Below, piece after piece: positions 57,115 to 64,000 of a stretch of DNA of 64,000 nucleotides. The notes beneath the pieces were generated by a model. The model did not search any database and was not told the DNA's origin. It worked only from the letters and a program-made list of their open reading frames with translations. Within the stretch, counting starts at the first letter, position 1. Every line of letters starts with the position of its first letter. Origin of the DNA: Chitinophaga filiformis (GTDB taxonomy: Bacteria; Bacteroidota; Bacteroidia; Chitinophagales; Chitinophagaceae); NCBI RefSeq assembly GCF_900102545.1, contig NZ_FNBN01000002.1, positions 842,264 to 906,263 on the forward strand, in the 5' to 3' direction. A program made the position numbers and the translations under genes.

Positions 57115-58464
57115 CTATAATTTAACAGGTACTCCCCTGTAGAAATCATATATCCTTACGTATAAAGCCGCGCTGTATTTCGCCTGGATGTATGCCTGCA
57201 TGGATTGTACATAGAGGTTCTTCTGCTGTAATACTTCAACGGTATTGGCTGCACCGATCTTTAACTGTTCATTTGCTATACGGTAGCTTTCCTGCGTATA
57301 CCGAAGCTGTTCTACGGCCGCATCATACTGGCCCTGGGCGTTCAGCACATTAATATATGCCCGTTCCACTTCCTGGGAGAGGTTAATGCGGGTATTCTGC
57401 AATGTCAGTTCTGCCTGTCCCACGCCGATCTTCGCCTTTTCCTCATTCACACGATTCGCCCTGCGGCTGAAGATGGGGACAGATAAGGTCAGTCCTACCT
57501 GCTGATAAAAATTATTATCCATCTGCTTCAGAAAGGTATTGTAATCCCCCTGCGCATAACTGGTGCCTATTCCTGCACCGGCCGTCAGCGCCGGCAGATA
57601 ACCAGCCCTTGCCTTCTTTACATCCAACTCTGCCACCTGTACACTCAGCTCACTACTTTTCACTTCCGGGCGGATAGCCAGGGCAGTTTTCTGTGCTTCC
57701 AGCAATGGAGTAAGCAGGGCATATCCCATTAAGGTATCCGGTTCTACTATTTCGAAGGGAGTTTCTGTGGGCAGCTGCAACAGCTGTTTTAATACCAGCA
57801 CATTCTGCCGGTGGGTATTCTGCGCTGTCACCAGTGTATACCTATCATTGGCCAGTTGCGCCTTTAATTGTATAAGATCTTTCAATGCCACTGAACCCAC
57901 ATCGTAGAAATGCTGCTGTTGCTGTACCTGCGCTTCAGAAGTAGCAACTACATCCTTTACATATACGATATTCTCTTTAGCGAGCAGAATGTTGAGGTAC
58001 GCCTGGGTGATCTGGAGTGTAATATCATTTTCCGCCGCTGCCAGGTCCAGGCCCGCCACCTTTACCAGCAAGTCTTTCTGCTGAATATCATTTCTCAGGT
58101 ATCCTCCATTATATAATGTAACGGAAGAATTCAGCGAGGTATTTCCAGATACCCTTAGGCGTGACCGGAAATCGCCGGTAGTGGTATCTATTTCTTTGCC
58201 ATGTGTTAAAGAAGGTGAAATACTCGCAGAAAGATTGGGTAGTACGGCCGATTTTGACAACAACAGATCTTGTTCGCTGCTAAGACGGCTTAACCGGTAG
58301 CTGTTGAGGGTAATATTATTAGCCCTGGCATAATCCAGACAGGCCTGCAAATCCCACCTCGAAGGCAATTGCCCGGGTAACGCGGTACTATCCTGTGCAT
58401 GTAAGGAAACTACCCTCAACATGAATATCAAAAAGAGAACCCAATGTATGTATCTGCTGACCAT
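57115..58464 (-). CDS. TolC-like outer-membrane efflux protein
   Basis: With start ATG 58464 (449 aa) the signal peptide is MVSRYIHWVLFLIFMLRVVS; the longer frame to 58518 adds 18 non-signal residues. The protein has two outer-membrane efflux repeats with long helices (LQACLDYARANNITLNSYRL and AELDVKKARAGYLPALTAG). It is the first gene of the efflux operon and would give the outer-membrane channel for the MacAB pump. Confidence 0.92.
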   Translation of the reverse strand: MVSRYIHWVLFLIFMLRVVSLHAQDSTALPGQLPSRWDLQACLDYARANNITLNSYRLSRLSSEQDLLLSKSAVLPNLSASISPSLTHGKEIDTTTGDFRSRLRVSGNTSLNSSVTLYNGGYLRNDIQQKDLLVKVAGLDLAAAENDITLQITQAYLNILLAKENIVYVKDVVATSEAQVQQQQHFYDVGSVALKDLIQLKAQLANDRYTLVTAQNTHRQNVLVLKQLLQLPTETPFEIVEPDTLMGYALLTPLLEAQKTALAIRPEVKSSELSVQVAELDVKKARAGYLPALTAGAGIGTSYAQGDYNTFLKQMDNNFYQQVGLTLSVPIFSRRANRVNEEKAKIGVGQAELTLQNTRINLSQEVERAYINVLNAQGQYDAAVEQLRYTQESYRIANEQLKIGAANTVEVLQQKNLYVQSMQAYIQAKYSAALYVRIYDFYRGVPVKL

Positions 58465-58708
58465 ATACTTGCTTTTCTGGTAACCCCGGTCCCTGATAAA
58501 GACTAAAAAGTATGCCATAGCGGACGTAGCCGGATTAAAGATGCCTTAAAATCCATTGACGCCCCTTTCTGCCCGATGATCAGGCATATAAAAGCAAAAG
58601 CATTATGAATTATCGGAATAAACTAACCTTGCCGGGTGTAACAAACTATATAATAATAAAACTAAAGCCTGTTCTGGATATCAATACTTTATTGGAATTA
58701 ACTACGCT

Positions 58709-59161
58709 TTAACGCTTCTCTCCCTTTGTTCCTTTCTCTCTTTTAATGTCTGCCGGATCAATTACTGGCAGTATTACTTTTCCTATCAGATCATTTTTCC
58801 CTCTTTCAGATAACAGCCCCCTTGTACTATTATAAGAAACATCGATCAGAAAATCCTCCAGATCCTTGTCAACATCAATTTCGGATTGCTTCTTTCCTAC
58901 CCGAACCTTTTTCCATTCATTCACTGCTGAATATATGGTCACGGTTTCGATATAACCTGCAGGTGTCATACGCGAATTTCCAGCCCCCTTCACATATACT
59001 TCTGCCTTCATCACGACAGCAATGTTTTTCTGTTCCGTATTCACGCTTACAGATGCCAGGAGCTTCAATTCCCCACTGTATGTCTTCTTTTCCTCCAGCG
59101 GGTTATAAGCCTTATACTCTCTGATTTCAAGGGTTTCAATTGTGATGTTGAATCTGGGCAT
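58709..59161 (-). CDS. Possible SecB-like chaperone of a toxin-antitoxin module
   Basis: This 150-aa protein is beta-rich in residues 1-80 (FNITIETLEIREYKAY, then LKLLASVSVNTEQKNIAVVM), followed by a helical section. A terminal block has YNSTRGLLSERG and ILPVIDPADI. The layout, a four-strand first half and an RG turn before a final 'LP.+.P' strand, is reminiscent of SecB-type chaperones. Similarity is faint, so this rests mainly on position: 12 bases after a HigB-HigA-like pair, the gene order of toxin-antitoxin-chaperone (TAC) modules. An unrelated hypothetical protein remains possible. Confidence 0.4.
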   Translation of the reverse strand: MPRFNITIETLEIREYKAYNPLEEKKTYSGELKLLASVSVNTEQKNIAVVMKAEVYVKGAGNSRMTPAGYIETVTIYSAVNEWKKVRVGKKQSEIDVDKDLEDFLIDVSYNSTRGLLSERGKNDLIGKVILPVIDPADIKREKGTKGEKR

Positions 59162-59173
59162 ATTTGACGATTA

Positions 59174-59605
59174 CTAGTTCCTGTTTAAAGTAAAAGGCAC
59201 TGTTGCCTTCCTGTCGCCAATCTCCTTATATAAAGACCATTGCTGTGAGGTATCATATAACCCAACAGCAGGCTTTAGCGATTTTATGGCAACCACTGTA
59301 GGATCTGACTTGGCCAGGCGGCCGTCCAGCTGCTTTACAGATCTTTCTTTCGGTACGTAAATTAACTTTGTGCCCAAAGCTGCATTAATCTTGGCAATGG
59401 TTTCGAAAGTAAAATTGTGTGCACCGCGCATCCATTTGCTGATCTCGGATTCTGACTTGCCAAGAGCCTGTGCCAGCTCTTTATGACTCATTCCTTTCTT
59501 TTCAAGGATGGCATGGATACGGTCTGCCACTTCAAGGCTCATGGCTGCCCTTTCCAAGCTATGTGCTGGTAATGCGTTTATCGCATCTTCAAAAATCTTA
59601 CTCAT
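59174..59605 (-). CDS. XRE-family antitoxin (HigA-like)
   Basis: This 143-aa protein has a helix-turn-helix at about residues 25-75 (HKELAQALGKSESEISKWMR, followed by FETIAKINAALG). The N-terminal helix is rich in Ala/Leu, and the C-terminal tail (about residues 85-143) is probably the toxin-facing or chaperone-addiction part. The start overlaps the toxin gene end by 8 bases. It likely represses the operon by binding the AAGTTAA repeats upstream of the toxin gene. Confidence 0.82.
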   Translation of the reverse strand: MSKIFEDAINALPAHSLERAAMSLEVADRIHAILEKKGMSHKELAQALGKSESEISKWMRGAHNFTFETIAKINAALGTKLIYVPKERSVKQLDGRLAKSDPTVVAIKSLKPAVGLYDTSQQWSLYKEIGDRKATVPFTLNRN

Positions 59606-60050
59606 AACAATCTCCTATTTTAAAGTGTAAATTTCCTTCAAGTTGCCTGTTATATATTCTAAGCTCTCCCTCCACCATCCTTTGTGTAATATGCCAGCTT
59701 AATTCATTCATGAATTCAAAATGAAACAGGCAATCCTTACTTTGCTGTGCCTTCTGCGTTGTTTTGACACAGCCATTTCCTAATATTACAATATCGGTAT
59801 TGACCCTGCAGCAATAGAGCCTTACATCTCCTGACCTGTAAGGCGGAGGCAGTGCTTCTGCTGCTCTTTCATGCCTGAAATAATGTTCTTCTGCGCCCGT
59901 ATACGCCCCCATATGCCTTATTACAGACATGATGTTTTCATAATCGTCCTTATAGGCAGGGCTATTAAACCTGGTTACAAACTTCTCTACTTCACAAAGA
60001 TCATCCCCCTCAATATGGAATGAATAATAAGTAATCTTATTCATTCTCAT
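59598..60050 (-). CDS. HigB-like toxin of a type II toxin-antitoxin system
   Basis: I prefer ATG 60050 (150 aa); a GTG at 60083 would add 11 residues and bring the start to within five bases of a candidate operator, and ATG 60044 is also possible. The protein shows RelE/HigB-like features in its second half (ALPPPYRSGDVRLYCCRVNT, then DIVILGNGCVKTTQKA) with several basic residues that could act on mRNA. The overlap with an XRE-type gene, toxin first, is the HigBA order. Sequence similarity is moderate, so the family assignment leans on context. Confidence 0.65.
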   Translation of the reverse strand: MRMNKITYYSFHIEGDDLCEVEKFVTRFNSPAYKDDYENIMSVIRHMGAYTGAEEHYFRHERAAEALPPPYRSGDVRLYCCRVNTDIVILGNGCVKTTQKAQQSKDCLFHFEFMNELSWHITQRMVEGELRIYNRQLEGNLHFKIGDCYE

Positions 60051-60087
60051 TATCCGTTTTAATTTACCACTGTAACACTTCACTTTT

Positions 60088-60106
60088 AAGTTAAGTTCAA
60101 AGTTAA
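60088..60106 (-). promoter_or_regulatory. Candidate antitoxin operator
   Basis: AAGTTAA occurs at 60088-60094 and 60100-60106, 12 bases apart in direct orientation, 38 bases upstream of the chosen toxin start. An autoregulatory HigA site is plausible. Confidence 0.35.
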
Positions 60107-60345
60107 CAAATAACGTTGTGTCTTTCCAAAAAAACCAACATTTTTTCCTTAACTCTTTGAAGGCATAAAGTTATGACACAAAAGAAGCCGCTTTACATTC
60201 GTAAAGAAGATTCAATTTCAGTATCATCCAAGGTGACCGCCAGATATGGCATTTAGGGGAGATGTGGATCAACAATCAATAACATTCACACCACCAATTT
60301 ACACATTTTTTTTAGTCTCCAAATTTTTTTCATCTCTTTCAATAA

Positions 60346-60379
60346 AAAAAACGCATGCACAAAAATGCATGCGTTTTTT
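60346..60379 (-). terminator. Terminator downstream of the arabinofuranosidase gene
   Basis: AAAAAACGCATGCA (60346-60359) pairs perfectly with TGCATGCGTTTTTT (60366-60379) around a 6-base loop. The A- and T-runs make it work in both directions. It lies 18 bases past the GH51 stop, in an otherwise gene-free stretch (60107-60397) that also holds the toxin operon promoter. Confidence 0.85.
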
Positions 60380-60397
60380 CTCATTCAAAATATATCC

Positions 60398-62377
60398 TTA
60401 TCTGTAAGGTATTGTAATCACATTTAAAGAATTTGCTGCTGCCACAACATCCACATTATTTTTACCCGGTTTCAGTTGCTGTTCTACCGGCTTCACTACT
60501 GCCGGATTATCCAGTGTATTGAAATCACCTTTATTCTTTGCCGTCAGCACCTGTTGTGTACTTATATCTTTCGTAGTAACAGCTCCATCCAGTGCCAGTT
60601 TGTAATTCACTGCCTTAGCGGAAGCATTCACGATTTTCAGCAGTATCTTATGTGCCTGCTGATCAATCGTTGCACTGGCATAAATACTATCTTGTCCCGT
60701 CAAAGGCTGATCATTCAATGTGACAGGAATTGTATGCGTGCCTTTGTTATTGGCAAAAAGCTGTTGTACATAATAATTAGGCGTTCCTACTGATCGCAGG
60801 TTATCAAACCATATCAGGTCAGGACGCCATTGCCAGGCCTCTACGTGCGCCAGCAAAGGTGCATAAGAACACATCTGTACCACATCGGCATTCCTTTCCA
60901 GTCCGGTCATAAAAGCAGCTTCCGCCAATGCGCTTTCCCAGGTGTTACGCGTCTCTCCTTTTTCACTGTCATTTTCCTTTGCCACCCTTATATGAGCGGC
61001 GTATTCACCTGCGAAGATCTTTGGTCCTTTTCTGTCATATTTATCGTAACGGGTAGTATTTTTCAGGAACCATTCCGGCGGCATATAATAGTGCTCATCT
61101 ACAAGGTCTGCCTTTGATGTCCGTAACTTTGACCACAGATATTCAAACTGCTTTCCACTGGAAAAAGGACCAACACTTGACACCAGTTTAATTTCCGGAT
61201 GTTTCGTCTTCAGTTCCTGTTCAAAACGCTGATACCTGGCGATATACTGACTGTCCCACTGTTCATTGCCCACACCGATCATCTGTAGGTTAAATGGTTT
61301 AGGATGCCCCATTTCTGCCCTTAACTGGCCCCATTTAGTATCGGTGCCACCATTGGCAAATTCAATAAGATCCAGTGCATCCTGTATATATACAGCTACG
61401 TCTTCATCAGCTGCTACCTCACCGGTATTAAACTGGCAGGCCATGCCGCAATTGAGGATTGGTAATGGCGACGCACCTATATCTTCGGAAAGCAGGAAAT
61501 ATTCATAAAAGCCCAGTCCATAACTCTGGAAGTAATCGCCCGGAGCACGATGAGCAAATTCAGTATTCCAGCGGTTGACGATCAGGGTGCGGTCTTCCAC
61601 TTTTCCCACTGTCTTTTTCCATTGATAGCGGTTGGCCAGATCACGTCCTTCAACAATGCATCCGCCTGGGAAACGTACAAAACCAGGATGGAGATCTGCC
61701 AGTTTCTGTACGAGATCGCTTCTCAAACCGCCGGGACGCTTTTTCCAGGTATCTTCGGGAAATAATGAGATCATATCAATATCCAGACTGCCATTGCCGG
61801 AAAACTGCAATTGCAATCCTCCTTTGGCCACCGTACGTGATGCAATTACAGAGGCGGTATACTTCTTCCACTCCTTCCCGGTTGCCGGAATAGCTACCTC
61901 ACCGATAGATTCACCCTTTTCATCCAGCAATACAAGTTTTAATGCTGGATTGCCTATAGTATTTCCAGCCCGGAAGGAAAAATCATACCGCAGGTCCTTT
62001 TTAAAACCCATTCCCCGGAATCCTTCATTAAACAAGCCATAGGTACTATCGCCAGCCTGCACTGTTACATGTGCATACCGGGGATTAGCTGCATGTTCAT
62101 TTCCCCGGTTGACGATCAGTATCCTGCCTGCCCCTGCTTTCCCTGTCTCCTTCCAGCCCATTAATGGGTCTGTGAATTCAAAAGAACGGTTCTTCACCAG
62201 TTCCGCATAAATTCCTCCGTCAGCAGAAAAATTAATATCCTCAAAAAAGATCCCCCACATAGCAGGTTGTACGGCTGCCTGTGGTTTGTTCACTTTCAAC
62301 GTAATTGTCTGCGCAGAAGATATGCCTCCCGTCAGCGACAGCAGTCCTGCTGCAATGAGATTAATTATTGTTTTCAT
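60398..62377 (-). CDS. Alpha-L-arabinofuranosidase, GH51
   Basis: With start ATG 62377 (659 aa) the signal peptide is MKTIINLIAAGLLSLTGGIS. Nine extra upstream residues in the longer frame do not improve it. The mature enzyme opens MWGIFFEDINFSADGGIYAE, as in GH51. The acid/base Glu lies in IGVGNEQWDS and the nucleophile Glu in LVDEHYYMPPEW. A carbohydrate-binding-like domain sits between residues 110 and 215. It should release arabinose from arabinan or arabinoxylan in the periplasm. It stands alone with its own terminator. Confidence 0.93.
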   Translation of the reverse strand: MKTIINLIAAGLLSLTGGISSAQTITLKVNKPQAAVQPAMWGIFFEDINFSADGGIYAELVKNRSFEFTDPLMGWKETGKAGAGRILIVNRGNEHAANPRYAHVTVQAGDSTYGLFNEGFRGMGFKKDLRYDFSFRAGNTIGNPALKLVLLDEKGESIGEVAIPATGKEWKKYTASVIASRTVAKGGLQLQFSGNGSLDIDMISLFPEDTWKKRPGGLRSDLVQKLADLHPGFVRFPGGCIVEGRDLANRYQWKKTVGKVEDRTLIVNRWNTEFAHRAPGDYFQSYGLGFYEYFLLSEDIGASPLPILNCGMACQFNTGEVAADEDVAVYIQDALDLIEFANGGTDTKWGQLRAEMGHPKPFNLQMIGVGNEQWDSQYIARYQRFEQELKTKHPEIKLVSSVGPFSSGKQFEYLWSKLRTSKADLVDEHYYMPPEWFLKNTTRYDKYDRKGPKIFAGEYAAHIRVAKENDSEKGETRNTWESALAEAAFMTGLERNADVVQMCSYAPLLAHVEAWQWRPDLIWFDNLRSVGTPNYYVQQLFANNKGTHTIPVTLNDQPLTGQDSIYASATIDQQAHKILLKIVNASAKAVNYKLALDGAVTTKDISTQQVLTAKNKGDFNTLDNPAVVKPVEQQLKPGKNNVDVVAAANSLNVITIPYR

Positions 62378-62910
62378 AAAGGGAATTGACACAACAATAT
62401 ACATTCAAAAATGAATATCCAAAACATTTGCAGCTACTTTTTGTGTTAAAATGACATTTAATTATCTGTCCGGTCAGAAATGTACAAAATTCGTTATCTC
62501 AGAAGCATGTAACTGACAAACGCAACGTTTACACATAAATATTTGCCTGACCGTCAGTAGAACATTTATCTTATATCATTCATAGTACACCTCTCAGGAT
62601 GTACTTATTCATTATTCATAATTGCATTGATGAAACAGTGAAAAAGTGGGAAAGCGTGTGCCCGGCACTGTTACTTATGGTCAACAAATTGCCATTTGCT
62701 CTTCCTTACTTTTCTCAGTAAGGTTTAATCCCTCACCCGAAACTACTCAAATAAGAATAACTGTACAATATAATGAAAATCAACTAGTTAAAAAGATTTA
62801 AAATCGATTTAACATTTCGTTAGAGTATTCTCGCAAGGTTTTAGCTAAATGGTATGCAACCATCTTTTATTGAGATCTTTTATTTTTTAACCAGTTAAAA
62901 TTGAAAAACC
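62378..62910. other. Divergent intergenic region
   Basis: No gene is visible in these 533 bases. They must contain promoters for the arabinofuranosidase (leftward) and the repeat protein (rightward). The part nearest 62911 is very AT-rich. No operator could be singled out. Confidence 0.5.
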
Positions 62911-63537
62911 ATGAAAAAGCAATTATTGAGATTTGGCCTCATGGCTGGCCTGGGAGCATTCGCACTGACACAAACAAACGCAGTAAACGCAATGACAACT
63001 AAAGCCGACACCGCTAATTTTGTATTGGACACTGCAAGTTTCGTCAGAGATACAGCAAACTTTGCACCCGACACAGCTAACTTTGCAATGGATACAGCCA
63101 ACTTCACAATGGACACGGCTAATTTCAAAGCAGACACCGCCAATTTCTCACTGGACACAGCTGCTTTTACAACAGACACTGCTAATTTCAAATCTGACAC
63201 AGCAGCGTTTGTAAGAGACACAGCTGCCTTCACAAAAGACACTGCCAGCTTCAGCTTCGCAAAAGACACTGCATTCTTTAAAGACACAGCCAGCTTTGCT
63301 TTTAAAGCAGACACTGTAGCTTCTAAATATGCAGACACTGCCGCTGTTAAAGCTGACACTGCTACCATGAAGGACACGGCCAGTTTCGTAGCGAAACTGG
63401 ATACTGCCACCGCAGTAGCTGACACTGCCGCTGCAAAAAGTGACACAGCAGTAACAAAGAAAGATACTGCTGCAAAAACTCCGGCTGATACTTCCGCAGC
63501 ACGGAAGTCGAAAGCGGTGAAAGTGAACAAAAAGTAA
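62911..63537 (+). CDS. Secreted DTANF heptad-repeat protein
   Basis: This 208-aa protein has a signal peptide (MKKQLLRFGLMAGLGAFALT, cleavage near VNA) and then consists almost wholly of repeats. Eleven consecutive heptads of the form D-T-A-[NSA]-F-x-x run from residue 33, followed by about a dozen degenerate DT[AVS] units. The end is basic (RKSKAVKVNKK). The ANF-x-x core resembles a pentapeptide repeat with two extra residues, but the 7-residue period is different. There is no membrane segment, cell-wall motif or T9SS tail. Function is unknown; a surface or periplasmic fibre is possible. Confidence 0.82.
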   Translation: MKKQLLRFGLMAGLGAFALTQTNAVNAMTTKADTANFVLDTASFVRDTANFAPDTANFAMDTANFTMDTANFKADTANFSLDTAAFTTDTANFKSDTAAFVRDTAAFTKDTASFSFAKDTAFFKDTASFAFKADTVASKYADTAAVKADTATMKDTASFVAKLDTATAVADTAAAKSDTAVTKKDTAAKTPADTSAARKSKAVKVNKK

Positions 63538-63554
63538 TTACAGGTCTAAGATGT

Positions 63555-63589
63555 AAAAAGGCCGTCTCAATACATGAGGCGGCCTTTTT
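63555..63589 (+). terminator. Terminator of the heptad-repeat gene
   Basis: AAAAAGGCCGTCTC (63555-63568) pairs with GAGGCGGCCTTTTT (63576-63589) with one G-T pair and a 7-base loop, 18 bases after the stop codon. Confidence 0.9.
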
Positions 63590-63833
63590 CATTTCAGACG
63601 CATATCCGCGGCTCACGAATCCCCAGTATGTGGGACAAAAATGGCCCGCGATACTACGCTTTAAGTATGCCTTTACTATACTTTTGCCATACCTTGATAA
63701 TGACTTTGAAATAACTTACCTTTTAATTTTACCTGCATACCTCCATATGACCTCGTTCTGAACAGGTACAAGTATCGAAGATAGATCCTGGTTATATACA
63801 GGCTCAATGAACGACCGCACCAATAAAAACCGA
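63590..63833. other. Gap between two convergent terminators
   Basis: No gene or repeat is visible in these bases; together with the terminators this is the 351-base space between the heptad-repeat gene and the final partial gene. Confidence 0.5.
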
Positions 63834-63865
63834 AAAAGCCGTCTCAAGTTGTTGAGACGGCTTTT
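63834..63865 (-). terminator. Terminator of the last, minus-strand gene
   Basis: AAAAGCCGTCTCAA (63834-63847) and TTGAGACGGCTTTT (63852-63865) form a perfect 14-base stem with a GTTG loop, 23 bases past the stop of the gene at 63889. Confidence 0.9.
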
Positions 63866-63888
63866 CTATTAAAAAAAATTGCAATCAA

Positions 63889-64000
63889 TTAGAAGTTATA
63901 ACCTGCTTTCAGACCGAAGAAACCACGGTTATCATTCTTAAACCATACCTCGTATTTAGCCTCTACATCCAGTCCGAGGAAACGGATACCTAGACCTGGG
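63889..64000 (-). CDS. 3' end of an outer-membrane beta-barrel protein
   Basis: Only the last 36 or so residues are in the window; the gene continues past 64000. They read from PGLGIRFLGLDVEAKYEVWF to GFFGLKAGYNF with stop TAA at 63889-63891. The alternating pattern and the terminal Phe (AGYNF) are typical of the final strand of outer-membrane beta-barrel proteins of Bacteroidota. The exact family cannot be told from this piece. Confidence 0.75.
   Translation of the reverse strand, partial: PGLGIRFLGLDVEAKYEVWFKNDNRGFFGLKAGYNF

Noticed and set aside
62999..63240. CRISPR array
   Set aside because: The 21-base periodicity is a coding heptad repeat with no spacers, and no cas gene is present.
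62895..63530. Minus-strand open frame opposite the heptad-repeat gene
   Set aside because: It mirrors the 21-base period of the plus-strand repeat (V-S repeats) and lacks a start context; the plus strand has a signal peptide and terminator.

Overview
The window looks like chromosomal DNA of a Bacteroidota bacterium, most likely family Chitinophagaceae and close to Chitinophaga. This rests on type IX secretion (T9SS) C-terminal sorting domains, the rhamnose pathway with an RhaI-type isomerase, an aldolase/dehydrogenase fusion and LutABC, the Bacteroidota-style XRE antitoxin, and gene starts without strong Shine-Dalgarno sequences. No rRNA, tRNA, CRISPR array, transposase or integrase was seen.

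Region 1 (1-11.4 kb) is accessory. It holds a truncated membrane-anchored HTH-like protein, a hypothetical protein, three tandem phage-tail-collar (Mdp-like) genes and a formyltransferase-like gene. A lasso-peptide cluster follows. On the minus strand are an HPr-kinase-like peptide kinase, the B2 protease, the C cyclase and a 43-codon precursor (4966-5097). The divergent plus-strand pair is a PqqD-type B1 recognition protein and a nucleotidyltransferase. The precursor has a WxxP leader motif, Thr at -2, Gly at core position 1 and Asp at core position 8.

Region 2 (12.0-37.9 kb) is a tandem duplication of a five-gene operon: DUF4402 pilin-like protein, PapD-like chaperone, a giant adhesin of about 2650 residues with a T9SS tail, a second DUF4402-like protein, and a FimD-like usher. 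This reads as a complete chaperone-usher surface system joined to a T9SS-exported adhesin. Both copies have a stem-loop between the first pilin and the chaperone.

Region 3 (37.9-47.2 kb, minus strand) is an L-rhamnose catabolic cluster: transporter RhaT, aldolase/dehydrogenase fusion, isomerase RhaI, kinase RhaB, LutA, LutB, LutC and mutarotase RhaM. Together they convert rhamnose to DHAP and lactate, and lactate to pyruvate.

Region 4 (47.3-58.5 kb) holds a lipoprotein, a luciferase-like monooxygenase flanked by two different degenerate intergenic tandem repeats, a Pif1-like helicase, a secreted SAM-hydrolase-like protein, a Cys-rich four-helix protein, a small alarmone-hydrolase-like HD protein, and a MacAB-TolC-type efflux operon.

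Region 5 (58.7-64 kb) holds a HigB-HigA-like toxin-antitoxin pair followed by a possible SecB-like chaperone gene, a GH51 arabinofuranosidase, a secreted DTANF heptad-repeat protein, and the 3' end of an outer-membrane beta-barrel gene.
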